This document shows positions 8,470 through 17,612 of a stretch of DNA of 64,000 nt, piece after piece. A model generated the notes under the pieces. The model did no database searches and was not told where the DNA came from. It saw nothing but the letters and a program-made list of their open reading frames with translations. Source of the stretch: Vreelandella nanhaiensis. Its GTDB lineage: Bacteria; Pseudomonadota; Gammaproteobacteria; Pseudomonadales; Halomonadaceae. Made by a program: the position numbers and the translations under genes. Location: assembly GCF_003990185.1 (NCBI RefSeq), contig NZ_RZHF01000008.1:1-64000 (forward strand), written 5' to 3'. The stretch's first letter is position 1. Every line of letters starts with the position of its first letter.

Positions 8470-9630
8470 TTACTCGAAGATCGGTTCGAAGCCGGCATCG
8501 CTCAGCGCTGTCGCCCGGGCTTCCATCCATTCAGTGGCAAATGCCTCATCGTCGCTGGGCGCATCCTGCATGAAGCTTTCCCAGGCAGTCAGCAAAACAT
8601 CCTGGCGCGCTACAAGCTGGTCCTGATGTGCCTGCATTTCATCGGTCCACACGTTGACCTCTTTGTAATATTCCACTACTGCATCGTGAAACGGCACGAC
8701 CCACTGTAAATCCTGGTACTCCAGCGCATATCCGACCGCGCCCGGGGCATTGTCTTTGTAGTCGTCGTAATTTTCCTGCATAGCTTTAATCAAGCCGTAA
8801 GCCACAGCGTTATCCAAATCCTGATTGGCAACCACAATGGGGTAAGGGTAGCTGGCGCTGGCTAAGGGGTTATCGGCACTGATACCTCCCGCACCACTGG
8901 TGACCTCGTGAGGGCGAAAGTAGGGCGCAACAGCCGCCATGCGCTCCCAGCCTGCTTCGTCGTTAGGGTCCAGAACAGGCCAGCTAACACCCCTAGGACT
9001 ACTGGCAAGCTGCTGGGCGGGTGGAGTAACGGTCGTGGTGAAGGAGGCATCCACATCGCCTGCAATAATGCCGTCAAAAGAGCGGCCATAGCCCGGGTAA
9101 TCGACCCGTTCAACGTCATCCCAGGTCAGACCACCAAAGGCCAGATACGCCTCGGTGCCTTTATTAAGCGCATCGTCGCCACGGATATAGGCAATACGCT
9201 TACCTGCCAGGTCAGCCGGTGTTTCAACGTCCAGATCTCCCGCAACCGCAAGCGACAGGCCAAAGGAAGCAGTCGAGGTGGTAATGACGCGCAGTGGCTG
9301 AGGGCCCCAATCGCGGTCGGCAAACATCATCACGCCTTCAGCGCCGTAATAACTGGCAATACCACAGGCGCACAGGTCAACGCGGCCCTGCTTTAGCGGC
9401 GTCATACGGGATACATCATTGTCGCCTGGGAGGATACGCACTGACGCGCCGTATTTATTCTGCAGCATGTTTCCGATGGCGACGGCTTGAGCATAACCGC
9501 TGGAATTAGTGCCGTAGGCGGTCCATGCCATGGTAGAGGGCAGTTCAACGTCATTGGCGTGGCTTACCGCTGCGCCAAGTAGAGATAAAGGCAAAGCGGC
9601 AATGAGTAGGCGATGAGCGAACGGACGCAT
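8470..9630 (-). CDS. TAXI family TRAP transporter solute-binding protein
   Basis: A 386-residue periplasmic binding protein with a signal peptide (MRPFAHRLLIAALPLSLLGA, cleavage likely after AVSHA). TAXI-family features are the TAYGTNSSGYAQAVAIGNML start, the RILPGDNDVSRMTPLKQGRVDLC segment and the GKRIAYIRGDDALNKGTEAYL region. It captures a carboxylate substrate for the adjacent fused permease. An AAGGAGC ribosome binding site precedes the ATG. It is the first gene of the operon, downstream of a promoter and a palindromic operator candidate. The ligand cannot be read from the sequence; the downstream acyl-CoA genes suggest an acid entering beta-oxidation. Confidence 0.95.
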   Translation of the reverse strand: MRPFAHRLLIAALPLSLLGAAVSHANDVELPSTMAWTAYGTNSSGYAQAVAIGNMLQNKYGASVRILPGDNDVSRMTPLKQGRVDLCACGIASYYGAEGVMMFADRDWGPQPLRVITTSTASFGLSLAVAGDLDVETPADLAGKRIAYIRGDDALNKGTEAYLAFGGLTWDDVERVDYPGYGRSFDGIIAGDVDASFTTTVTPPAQQLASSPRGVSWPVLDPNDEAGWERMAAVAPYFRPHEVTSGAGGISADNPLASASYPYPIVVANQDLDNAVAYGLIKAMQENYDDYKDNAPGAVGYALEYQDLQWVVPFHDAVVEYYKEVNVWTDEMQAHQDQLVARQDVLLTAWESFMQDAPSDDEAFATEWMEARATALSDAGFEPIFE

Positions 9631-9646
9631 TTGGATGCTCCTTTAT

Positions 9647-9666
9647 TGTGGTTGTATACAATCACA
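9647..9666. promoter_or_regulatory. 20-bp palindrome, probable GntR-type operator
   Basis: TGTGG, then the perfect 10-bp palindrome TTGTATACAA, then TCACA; only one base pair (9651/9662) breaks full symmetry. The core matches operators of FCD-class GntR regulators, which often control TRAP and acid-catabolic genes. It lies 16 bases upstream of the TAXI gene start, within the probable leader. No GntR gene is in the window. Confidence 0.65.
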
Positions 9667-9727
9667 GTTACATATAGTTACTTTATGTTTTGCTATGCGG
9701 TATCGTATTTTGCTAAGTGGTCAGGTG

Positions 9728-9757
9728 ATAGTAGTAACGCCGCTGGGTAGCTGTCAA
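9728..9757 (-). promoter_or_regulatory. Sigma-70 promoter for the TRAP/acyl-CoA operon
   Basis: On the minus strand a perfect -35 TTGACA (9752-9757) is followed, after 18 bases, by TACTAT (9728-9733). The predicted transcript would start near 9721 and carry a leader of about 90 bases containing the palindromic operator candidate. Confidence 0.55.
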
Positions 9758-9800
9758 TGCTGTTATCAGTAGCTCCTCTCAGAAGTAATCAGCAGGCATA

Positions 9801-9828
9801 AAAAAACCAAGCCAAGGCTTGGTTCTTA
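9801..9828 (-). terminator. Rho-independent terminator of the SulP gene
   Basis: Inverted repeat AACCAAGC/GCTTGGTT (9805-9812 and 9817-9824) with a run of six A on the plus strand at 9801-9806, which is a T tract for minus-strand transcripts leaving the SulP gene. Confidence 0.85.
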
Positions 9829-9850
9829 AACGAAAGATAATTGAAGCTTG

Positions 9851-11551
9851 TCAGGAGAATTCTCGCCATGCTGCATAAGTACTCAAAAAAACGCGCCCGG
9901 TCAGGCTATTCAGGAAATCGCTTTTCTTGAGTCGATCCATTACCGGCCCTTTCACCTCGGCTAAATGCAGTTTTACGTTGGAGTCTTTCAATCGAGCATT
10001 GATGGCATCCAGGCTTTCAAGCGCTGAGGCGTCAATCAGGTTGACCGCTGAGCAAATAAGCACCACGTGCTCAAGCTCAGGATGGCTTGCAACCAAGTTG
10101 TAAACGGTATCTTCCAGATAGCGGGCGTTGGCAAAATAGAGGCTTTCATCAATACGCAGCAAAGCGACATTACTGACGGTTTCCACATCATGGCGAGCGG
10201 TGTTACGAAAGTGTTCCGTATTGGGCACCCGGCCAACTACCGCGCTATGGGGGCGGCTGGTGCGGTACAGAAATAGCGCGATCGACAGCGTAACGCCGCC
10301 GATAAGGCCAGTCTCGATCCCCTCGGCCAGGGTAAGTAATATGGTGACGGCCATGGCGGCAAAATCGCTACGCGAATAGCGCCATGTCTGGTAAAGCATG
10401 GGAACATCCACCAGCGTCAGGATGGAAACGGTGATAGTCGCAGCCAGCGTGGCGATGGGCAGATAATAAAGCCAGCCGGTAAATGACATCGTAATCAAAG
10501 CGATGCCTAGCGCTGCAAAAGCGCCAGCCGCTGGCGTCTGCGCACCCGCGTCGTAATTGATAACGGTACGTGATAGGCCACCGGTAACCGGCATTCCACT
10601 AGTGAAGCCGGCTGCCAGGTTTGCCACCCCCAGGCCAATCAGCTCCTGATTGGGCGAAATCCGTTGGCGCCGCTTGGCGGCCAGCATCTGGCCCATGGAT
10701 ACCGATTCAACAAAGCCGACCAAGCTTATCAGTAGGGCAGGAATCAATAACGCTTGCCAAAGCGAGGCATTCCCCCAAGGAAAGCTGAACGCCGGCAGGC
10801 CGCTTGGCAGCGAGCCAATGACGGCCACACCTGCATCGGCCAATTGCCAATGCCAAGTGGCAAGCGTAGTGACAATAACTGCAAAAACGGGCCCTGCCTT
10901 GATGATTAAATCGGTAAGAGCGCCTGGCATGCCAAGCTTTGTCAGAGTCCGTTTGCCGTAAAGGCGCATACCAACCAGAAACAGCAGTGTGCCCATACCG
11001 ATTACCATTGTGTAGGTATTCAAGGTCGGCAGGTTGGGAATCAGCGTTCTAAATCGTTCAATTAGTGTAAAGCCGCTGCTGGAGATGCCCAGTAGGCTAC
11101 CTAACTGGCTTACGGCGATGAGTATGCCAGAGGCGGTCAAAAAACCCGAAATGACTGGATGGCTTAAGAAGTTGCTAAAAAAGCCCATTTTCAATACGCC
11201 CATTACAACCAGAATAAAACCCGAGAGTAACGAGAGAATCAGCGCCGCTTCCAGATACAACGCTGAGCCGGGTTGGGCAATAGATGAAAGTGCCGCCCCT
11301 GTCATGAGTGCAATAATGGCCACTGGTCCAACGGCAAGCGTGCGACTGGTACCCATCAGGCTATAAAGAAGCTGCGGCAAAATACTCGCATAAAGGCCTA
11401 CCACGGCAGGTAACCCCGCCAGTAATGCATAAGCCAGCGATTGTGGAATTACCATAATCGTTACAATCAAGCCCGCCAACAGGTCAGCGCCCAGTAAGCG
11501 CTTCTGGTAGAGCGGCAGCCACGTTAAAATAGGTAGGTAGCGCTTTAGCAT
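9851..11551 (-). CDS. SulP family anion transporter with STAS domain
   Basis: A 566-residue inner-membrane transporter of the SulP/SLC26 family (sulfate, bicarbonate or other anions). The membrane part (about residues 1-400) has the signature VIPQSLAYALLAGLPAVVGLYASILP and the conserved GVANLAAGFTSGMPVTGGLSRTVINYDAGAQTP. The cytoplasmic STAS domain (about 430-555) contains IDESLYFANARYLEDTV and VILICSAVNLID-like segments. The substrate cannot be assigned by sequence alone. It is monocistronic, followed by its own terminator, and shares a 222-bp upstream region with the divergent chemoreceptor gene. Confidence 0.95.
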   Translation of the reverse strand: MLKRYLPILTWLPLYQKRLLGADLLAGLIVTIMVIPQSLAYALLAGLPAVVGLYASILPQLLYSLMGTSRTLAVGPVAIIALMTGAALSSIAQPGSALYLEAALILSLLSGFILVVMGVLKMGFFSNFLSHPVISGFLTASGILIAVSQLGSLLGISSSGFTLIERFRTLIPNLPTLNTYTMVIGMGTLLFLVGMRLYGKRTLTKLGMPGALTDLIIKAGPVFAVIVTTLATWHWQLADAGVAVIGSLPSGLPAFSFPWGNASLWQALLIPALLISLVGFVESVSMGQMLAAKRRQRISPNQELIGLGVANLAAGFTSGMPVTGGLSRTVINYDAGAQTPAAGAFAALGIALITMSFTGWLYYLPIATLAATITVSILTLVDVPMLYQTWRYSRSDFAAMAVTILLTLAEGIETGLIGGVTLSIALFLYRTSRPHSAVVGRVPNTEHFRNTARHDVETVSNVALLRIDESLYFANARYLEDTVYNLVASHPELEHVVLICSAVNLIDASALESLDAINARLKDSNVKLHLAEVKGPVMDRLKKSDFLNSLTGRVFLSTYAAWREFS

Positions 11552-11773
11552 AAAATCCAGGCCAGTATGTTTTAAGAACCGTTAGTTCTTTAGTTAGACT
11601 GCTATATTAACGTGTTATGTCAATCATTACGGGGTATGGCTTTAAAAAACCCCATTCTCTTCTCCCAAAGTGTTACTTCTTTCATGCGGGTAACCCGCTA
11701 AGATCATTAAAATTACGTCTTATAAATATCGCTAGCGCTGCTCAATAACGCTAATTACAAAAGAGTATTTTCT
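11552..11773. promoter_or_regulatory. Divergent control region between SulP and chemoreceptor genes
   Basis: This 222-bp stretch must hold both promoters. It contains an inverted repeat AAGAAC/GTTCTT (11574-11579 and 11585-11590) close to the SulP start and a second short one, GCGGGT/ACCCGC (11686-11691 and 11693-11698). I could not settle on -10/-35 pairs. Confidence 0.45.
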
Positions 11774-13429
11774 ATGCGGCTACTTGGCTTGTTGTTGCCT
11801 TTCGTATTGCTGGGGTTATCGGTTGAGCTGGTATCTCACAGTACTGCCTTGAAGTACCTTGCGCTTGCCTGTGCCAGTTTGGCGGGGGCAGGGCTTATCA
11901 GTAATGCTCTGTTCAGCGTTTACATGGCAGACCAGCAGCGCCTAAACAAGGTTCGGGGATTTAAGCCGCTGCGCGACTATGGTTCACTTAAAGCCATGGC
12001 ATATCGGTTAATGAAGCGTGCCAGCAGTACGGCCATAGCCTCGGCTGAGGTGTCTCACTACGCTGACCTAATGGACCAGCGCCTAGCCCAACAGGAAACC
12101 ATGGCGCGTGAAGCCTCGGCCAGCATGGGCGCTATCAATGCCGCTATCCTGCAAGTAAGCGTCAGCGCAAGCCAAGTGGCTTCGCTTGCCGAAAGTGCTC
12201 GCCAGGCTGGTCATAATAATCGGGATGAACTTACCGCTATCATTCGCGATATGAGTGATGTGGCCGAGCGTTCAGACCAAGCGCTGGAAATGCTGACGGC
12301 GCTCAATGAAAAGATTGAGCGGGTGCGTAATGTCACTTCAATGATTGAAGGTATTGCCGAGCAAACGCATCTACTGTCGCTCAATGCCTCTATTGAAGCA
12401 GCCAGGGCTGGTGAACATGGGCGAGGATTTGCCGTTGTTGCTGGAGAAGTGCGTAGCCTGGCCCTGAAAACATCAACCGCTACCCAAAGCGTCGAGGCGC
12501 TGGTGAAGGATATGCACCAAAGCGGGCAGCAGGTTGTTATGACAATGGGGTCGTTAATGGCGCGTATCCGTGAGCGCTCTCAAGGCATGCAGCAGGTCGG
12601 CGAGAGCCTCGGCACTATTACCCGTGAGTTTGATCAGGTGCAGAGCGAAATTACCAGCGTTGCCGAGTCAATGGCAAGCACCAAGGCGCACAGCCAAACC
12701 GTTGCCGATAGTTTGCACCAGTTGGAAATAGATGTAGATGAAGGCACGCGTAACATGCATGACTTGGCCGCACAGGCGCGGGCGTTGATGGAAGCGGCCG
12801 AGGGTGTTGATGGGGAACTTGCCCAGCAGCGACTTCAAGGGCGGCATCAACAAGTATTTATTGCGGCCCGTCAGGCCGCTGACGAGATGGGCAAGCTCTT
12901 TGAAAAGGCCATCGCGCGAGGCGATCTAACCACATCGGCTCTCTTTCAACCGGATTTTAAGGCAATACCGGATACTAAGCCGCCTCTGTATCGTACCGGT
13001 TTTGATGAGTTCACTGACAAACACCTACCCAATCTTCAGGAGCCACTATTGATACAGTACGGGCTGAGTTATGCCATCGCCTGTGATCGCCATGGCTATG
13101 TGCCTACCCATAACGCTGCCGTTAGTCAGCCGCCTACCGGTGATTACGAGCACGACCTAAAGTATTCCCGCAGCAAGCGCATTTTTGACGATGCAACCGG
13201 GAGCCGTTGCGGTACGCATACCCAGCCGCTGCTGCTGCAAACCTATAAACGTGATACCGGAGAGATCATGCATGATCTCTCCGTGCCAATTTATATCCAT
13301 GGCAAGCACTGGGGCGGCTTTCGAGTAGGGTATCAACCTGAGCACTCAAGTGCTGGCAACGAAACTGGCATGGCAGAGCCGGTAAATGATCTTAATATAC
13401 AATTAGGCAACCGCCTGGCGAGGGCGTGA
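11774..13429 (+). CDS. Methyl-accepting chemotaxis protein with C-terminal sensor domain
   Basis: 551 residues. Two hydrophobic segments at about 1-20 and 27-55 anchor it, leaving almost no periplasmic domain. Residues about 95-350 form the coiled-coil signalling domain; the tip that contacts CheA/CheW reads [18 protein letters not shown] then [20 protein letters not shown]. After the coiled coil, residues about 400-530 form an extra globular domain with [27 protein letters not shown] and [10 protein letters not shown], a pattern found at the C-termini of some bacterial chemoreceptors that probably senses a cytoplasmic ligand. A perfect 26-bp palindrome lies inside the domain's coding sequence. 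The 3' end overlaps rarD by 27 bases. Confidence 0.93.
   Translation: MRLLGLLLPFVLLGLSVELVSHSTALKYLALACASLAGAGLISNALFSVYMADQQRLNKVRGFKPLRDYGSLKAMAYRLMKRASSTAIASAEVSHYADLMDQRLAQQETMAREASASMGAINAAILQVSVSASQVASLAESARQAGHNNRDELTAIIRDMSDVAERSDQALEMLTALNEKIERVRNVTSMIEGIAEQTHLLSLNASIEAARAGEHGRGFAVVAGEVRSLALKTSTATQSVEALVKDMHQSGQQVVMTMGSLMARIRERSQGMQQVGESLGTITREFDQVQSEITSVAESMASTKAHSQTVADSLHQLEIDVDEGTRNMHDLAAQARALMEAAEGVDGELAQQRLQGRHQQVFIAARQAADEMGKLFEKAIARGDLTTSALFQPDFKAIPDTKPPLYRTGFDEFTDKHLPNLQEPLLIQYGLSYAIACDRHGYVPTHNAAVSQPPTGDYEHDLKYSRSKRIFDDATGSRCGTHTQPLLLQTYKRDTGEIMHDLSVPIYIHGKHWGGFRVGYQPEHSSAGNETGMAEPVNDLNIQLGNRLARA
13258..13283. repeat. Perfect 26-bp palindrome inside the chemoreceptor gene
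   Basis: CGGAGAGATCATG followed directly by its exact reverse complement, with no spacer. It encodes the GEIMHDLS part of the C-terminal sensor domain. Confidence 0.95.
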
Positions 13430-14308
13430 TTGCCATGAAGACCAGGAGTAGAGCGCAAGCCCTAGCCAAATCATGATAAAGGTAGCCAATTGAATCACCC
13501 CTAACGATTCACCAAAGATGAACAGGGCAATCAAGAACTGGATGGTTGGGTTGATGTACATAAGAAAACCCAGCGTAGATAGCCGAAGCCGCCGGGCGGC
13601 ACCTGCAAATGCCAGTAGTGGCAATGCGGTAGCGACGCCGCTGGCGATCAGCAGCGCACTCATGGGAGTATCATGAAGAAAGTGTGATTCCCCCTGCCAG
13701 CCAAGCCAGGTAATCGCCAGCAGCGCCAATGGAAACAGCAGCAGGGTTTCAACAAATAGCCCCGACAAGCCATCAAGCGGTACCTGTTTGCGAAATAGCC
13801 CGTAGCTGCCAAAACTGAGTGCCAGCAGCAGACTGATCCAGGGCAGCTCGCCCAGCATGGCAAACTGAATGACAATAGCCAGGCTGGCAAGCCCCAGAGC
13901 TACCAGCTGGAGCCGTTCCATGACTTCTCGCAGCACCAGCATTCCCAATGCAACGTTGATCAAGGGCGTCAGGAAATACCCCAAACTTGCCTGTAGTACC
14001 TGCTTGCTTTCCACCGCATAGATATAAAGCCCCCAGTTAAACGCAATCAATAGCGCACAGAGAAGCACACGACCCAAGCGCCGAGGCTGTTTCAACGCGC
14101 TTATCACCGGAGTCCAGCGCTTTAGCAGGGTGATCAAACCAACCAGAAACAGGCACGACCACAGAATGCGATGAATAAGTACTTCAAAGGCGGGGATGCC
14201 CTCAAAGAGCGCGAAAAAAAGTGGGAAACAGCCCCACATGACATAGGCCGTTAAACCAAACGTAACACCTTTGACTGCCTGAGGGTCGCGTACTGGCGTG
14301 GAATGCAT
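13403..14308 (-). CDS. rarD: EamA/RarD family membrane transporter
   Basis: A 301-residue ten-helix inner-membrane protein of the drug/metabolite transporter superfamily, RarD branch. Landmarks are [18 protein letters not shown] near the start, [24 protein letters not shown] with [17 protein letters not shown], and [14 protein letters not shown] near the end. The physiological substrate of RarD is not established. I start at 14308 (MHSTPVRDP), preceded by TGAGG at good distance; the open frame reaches 14359 without better support. Convergent with the chemoreceptor gene. Confidence 0.92.
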   Translation of the reverse strand: MHSTPVRDPQAVKGVTFGLTAYVMWGCFPLFFALFEGIPAFEVLIHRILWSCLFLVGLITLLKRWTPVISALKQPRRLGRVLLCALLIAFNWGLYIYAVESKQVLQASLGYFLTPLINVALGMLVLREVMERLQLVALGLASLAIVIQFAMLGELPWISLLLALSFGSYGLFRKQVPLDGLSGLFVETLLLFPLALLAITWLGWQGESHFLHDTPMSALLIASGVATALPLLAFAGAARRLRLSTLGFLMYINPTIQFLIALFIFGESLGVIQLATFIMIWLGLALYSWSSWQSRPRQAVA

Positions 14309-14381
14309 AGCAGCCTCATCATTTAAAAATGCTAATCTATCACACAATTGAAAAAACACACTGGCGGAAAGGAGAAGTGCT

Positions 14382-15197
14382 ATGACTCAGCTTAAAACGA
14401 GCCTTGTACAGTGCGATTTACGCTGGGAAGATCCCCAGGCCAACCATGCACAGCTTGAGCGTTTACTGGGCGAGCTGGACAGTCGCGACACCGACCTCAT
14501 CATACTGCCGGAAATGTTTGCCACGGGGTTCACGATGAATTCCAGACAAATGGCCCAGCCGATGGAGGAAAGCCAGAGCGTTGCCTGGCTTCAAACCCAG
14601 GCTAAAGCGCGTAACTGCGTAATAACCGGTAGCGTTGCCATTAAAGATGATGGGCAGTATTACAATCGGATGATATGGGCCACCCCAGACGGGCAGATCA
14701 GCTATTACGACAAGCGTCATTTGTTTCGCATGGCCGGTGAGCATGAGCGCTACGGCATGGGGAAAAATCGCCAAATAGTCGAGTTGAAAGGCTTTAAACT
14801 GCTGCTTAGCGTCTGTTATGACCTGCGCTTTCCCGTTTGGATGCGCCAGCAGCCAGCGCAAGGGGAGCACTTCGAGTATGATGCGTTGCTATGTGTAGCC
14901 AATTGGCCAGCCCCACGCCGCAAGCCCTGGCGAACCCTGCTGCAAGCGCGAGCCGTTGAAAATCTTGCCTATGTGGTAGGGGTCAATCGCGTTGGTGAAG
15001 ACGCCAAGGGCCTGGCCTACAGTGGCGACTCCATGCTGGTCGATTTTAAAGGTGAAACACTCATCGATCATCCCGAAAATGCTCCGTTTATTGAAACGGG
15101 CACGCTTGATAAAACGGAGCTGAATGCCTTTCGTGAAAAATTTCCAGCCTGGCAAGATGCCGATCACTTTTCACTGTTGCCAAGAGTTGGCCAATAA
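14382..15197 (+). CDS. Carbon-nitrogen hydrolase, omega-amidase-like (YafV/Nit2 type)
   Basis: A 271-residue nitrilase-superfamily enzyme. The Glu-Lys-Cys triad is visible: Glu in LILPEMFATGFTM, Lys in YYDKRHLFRMAGE and Cys in LLLSVCYDLRFPVW. The pattern matches the YafV/Nit2 branch, which hydrolyses alpha-ketoglutaramate and related omega-amides in methionine-salvage by-product repair. The ribosome binding site AAAGGAGAAG stands close to the ATG. Its stop codon overlaps the next start (TAATG), so it is translationally coupled to rsuA. Confidence 0.93.
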   Translation: MTQLKTSLVQCDLRWEDPQANHAQLERLLGELDSRDTDLIILPEMFATGFTMNSRQMAQPMEESQSVAWLQTQAKARNCVITGSVAIKDDGQYYNRMIWATPDGQISYYDKRHLFRMAGEHERYGMGKNRQIVELKGFKLLLSVCYDLRFPVWMRQQPAQGEHFEYDALLCVANWPAPRRKPWRTLLQARAVENLAYVVGVNRVGEDAKGLAYSGDSMLVDFKGETLIDHPENAPFIETGTLDKTELNAFREKFPAWQDADHFSLLPRVGQ

Positions 15198-15901
15198 TGC
15201 GCCTTGACCGCTTTTTAAGTGAAGCCAGCCCGTTAACCCGTAGCCTTGCCAAACGGGCGCTCAAAAACGGCGAAGTCACCCTGAATGGCGAGCCCGTCAA
15301 GCAAGCATCTATCCAGGTGGATACCGCGCAGGATGAAGTGATGCTCAATGGAGAAAAGCTCGCTCTGGTAGGGCTTCGCTACTTGATGATGCACAAACCG
15401 ACCGACGTGGAGTGCACCGCAAGGCGAGGGCTTTATCCGCGCGTTATCGATTTGATTGACCTGCCCAAGGTGGAGCGGCTACAGCCCGTGGGGCGACTGG
15501 ACGTAGACACCACAGGATTATTATTGCTTACCGATGATGGCCAGTGGTCCCACCGGGTTACCTCGCCAAAGCACCGCTGTGCCAAGGTATATATTGCCGA
15601 ACTGGCGGAGCCTGTAGAAGGCAGCAAGGCCGAATGGGCGATGAAGCAGGTGGCAGAAGGCATCATGTTAGACGATGAAGAGACGCCTACTCAGCCGGCC
15701 ACGCTGCGTTTTCTTACACCGCAGCGCGCTGAGCTGACCATTACCGAGGGGCGCTATCATCAGGTTAAACGCATGTTTGCCGCTTTGGGTAACCACGTCA
15801 ATGCGCTGCACCGTCAATCCATTGGTGAAATCGCGATACCCGACGATTTGGCACCGGGAGAGTGGCGTGAACTGACCCCCGAAGAGATTGCCAGCTTCTA
15901 G
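15197..15901 (+). CDS. rsuA: 16S rRNA pseudouridine(516) synthase RsuA
   Basis: A 234-residue pseudouridine synthase. An N-terminal S4 RNA-binding domain (MRLDRFLSEASPLTRS through about residue 60) precedes the catalytic domain, whose aspartate lies in the motif QPVGRLDVDTTGLLLLTDDG; the later EGRYHQVKRMFAALG motif is also present. Length and motifs match RsuA, which modifies U516 of 16S rRNA, rather than the longer RluB/RluE types. It overlaps the amidase stop by one base and is followed by a good terminator. Confidence 0.93.
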   Translation: MRLDRFLSEASPLTRSLAKRALKNGEVTLNGEPVKQASIQVDTAQDEVMLNGEKLALVGLRYLMMHKPTDVECTARRGLYPRVIDLIDLPKVERLQPVGRLDVDTTGLLLLTDDGQWSHRVTSPKHRCAKVYIAELAEPVEGSKAEWAMKQVAEGIMLDDEETPTQPATLRFLTPQRAELTITEGRYHQVKRMFAALGNHVNALHRQSIGEIAIPDDLAPGEWRELTPEEIASF

Positions 15902-15915
15902 TGCTGCAACCTATT

Positions 15916-15946
15916 AAAGCGCTCGTGATGGCGAGCGCTTTTTCCT
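15916..15946 (+). terminator. Rho-independent terminator after rsuA
   Basis: AAAGCGCTCG (15916-15925), 6-nt loop, CGAGCGCTTT (15932-15941) and a T-rich tail, starting 15 bases after the rsuA stop. Confidence 0.92.
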
Positions 15947-16019
15947 TCTTTTTATTTATACCGTTATCTTGTATAGGCAACAAAAGAAGAAAATATACCT
16001 CCCATTTTCAAATTTCTTG

Positions 16020-17612
16020 TTAACTAGAAAAATGACGCAAATGGGCAGCGGCAATCAATGCCTGCGTATAGGGATGCTGTGGAGAGTCTAGCACCTCAAG
16101 GCAGGGGCCTTGTTCTACCACTTCACCATCCTTGAGCACCATGATGCGGTGCGCCATTGCACGCACAACGGCCAAGTCATGACTTATAAATAGATAGCTT
16201 AATTGGCGGCGCTGCTGCAGTTGGCGCAACAATGTAATTAGCTGTTTTTGGACCGTACGATCCAATGCCGAGGTGGGTTCATCCAACACCAATAGCTCAG
16301 GTTCGAGAATAATCGCCCTGGCTACCGCGATCCGCTGGCGCTGGCCGCCGGAAAATTCATGGGGGTAACGCGCAGCACAGCTTTCTGGCAAACCCACTTC
16401 ACGCAGGGTTTGATGCACGCGCTCGGTGACTTCGCTTCTTGAGAGTTTGGGGTAATGAAAGCGCAAACCTTCGCTGACAATATCGAAAACCGGCATGCGG
16501 GGTGACAGCGCTCCATAAGGGTCCTGAAAGACCATCTGGAACCGGTGGCGCTGACGCCTTAATGCATTTCCTGAAAGCGTGCTCAACGACGCATCGCCAA
16601 GGGTAATCTCACCCTTGCTTTGCACCAGGCGCATAATGGCCGAGGCGAGAGTGGTTTTACCAGAGCCGGATTCGCCAACGATACCTAACGTTTCGCCTGA
16701 AGCAATGGTCAGATCAGTTGCCTTGACGGCTTCAAAGGCAGGTGGCTGGCGCTTGAACAAGCCTGCTTTGGGACGCGCAAAACTTACTTTCAGCTGACGC
16801 GCGGTCAGAAGTGGGGCGGTGGCGTTTAATAGTGCAGGCCTGCCCTCCGGCTCAGCCGCTAAAAGCGCTTTGGTATAATCACTTTGAGGACGGCTGAAGA
16901 TTGTTTCTACCGGGCCGATTTCCTGTACCTTGCCTTGATACATGACGCATACGTGCTCGGCATATCGGCGCACCAGGTTAAGGTCATGACTGATAAACAG
17001 CATCCCCATGCCGTGTTGATCACGCAGCTCTTTTAAAAGCGCCAGAATATCCTTCTGTACTGTAACATCCAGGGCGGTCGTGGGCTCATCGGCAATCAGC
17101 AGTGCCGGGTTGTTGGCAATAGCCATGGCAATCATCACACGTTGGCGCTGGCCACCTGAAAGCTGATGGGGCCAAGCGTCAAGCAGCTCATCGGTACGCG
17201 GCAGCTTAACCTGCTCCAGAAGTTGTTTAGCGCGTGCACGGGCCTCCTGACCATCAAGCCCTTGGTGCAAGCGCAGCGTTTCGCCAATTTGTTTGCCAAT
17301 ACGATGCAGGGGGTTGAGCGAGGTCATGGGCTCCTGAAACACGAACCCAACCCGGTTGCCCCGTACACCATTCCATTCTCGGCTGGAGAGTTGGCTGAGG
17401 TCGGTCTCCTCCAGCCAGCGTTCGCCGCGTATCTTGGCATTGCTGGGCAATAGGTTGACAGCCCCCAGTGCCGAGACAGATTTACCCGAGCCTGACTCAC
17501 CCACAATCGCTAGCGTCTCGCCTGCATTCAGGGTAAAGGATAGGCCGTCTACTACCGTGTTACCATCAAAGGCGATGGTAAGATTATTTAATCGAAGTAG
17601 CGGTTTAGGCAT
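16020..17612 (-). CDS. yejF: Peptide ABC transporter ATP-binding protein YejF
   Basis: A 530-residue tandem ATPase with two complete nucleotide-binding domains. The first has [16 protein letters not shown] and LLIADEP; the second has [16 protein letters not shown] and LLVLDEP. Double-domain ATPases of this length next to yejA, yejB and yejE genes define the Yej (microcin C-type) oligopeptide importer. I start at 17612 ([10 protein letters not shown]), preceded by AGGAAAC; it overlaps the yejE stop by eight bases. The open frame extends to 17684 without support. Confidence 0.95.
   Translation of the reverse strand: MPKPLLRLNNLTIAFDGNTVVDGLSFTLNAGETLAIVGESGSGKSVSALGAVNLLPSNAKIRGERWLEETDLSQLSSREWNGVRGNRVGFVFQEPMTSLNPLHRIGKQIGETLRLHQGLDGQEARARAKQLLEQVKLPRTDELLDAWPHQLSGGQRQRVMIAMAIANNPALLIADEPTTALDVTVQKDILALLKELRDQHGMGMLFISHDLNLVRRYAEHVCVMYQGKVQEIGPVETIFSRPQSDYTKALLAAEPEGRPALLNATAPLLTARQLKVSFARPKAGLFKRQPPAFEAVKATDLTIASGETLGIVGESGSGKTTLASAIMRLVQSKGEITLGDASLSTLSGNALRRQRHRFQMVFQDPYGALSPRMPVFDIVSEGLRFHYPKLSRSEVTERVHQTLREVGLPESCAARYPHEFSGGQRQRIAVARAIILEPELLVLDEPTSALDRTVQKQLITLLRQLQQRRQLSYLFISHDLAVVRAMAHRIMVLKDGEVVEQGPCLEVLDSPQHPYTQALIAAAHLRHFSS

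Noticed and set aside
9647..9666. CRP binding site
   Set aside because: TGTG and CACA halves are present but the inner spacing is ten bases instead of six.
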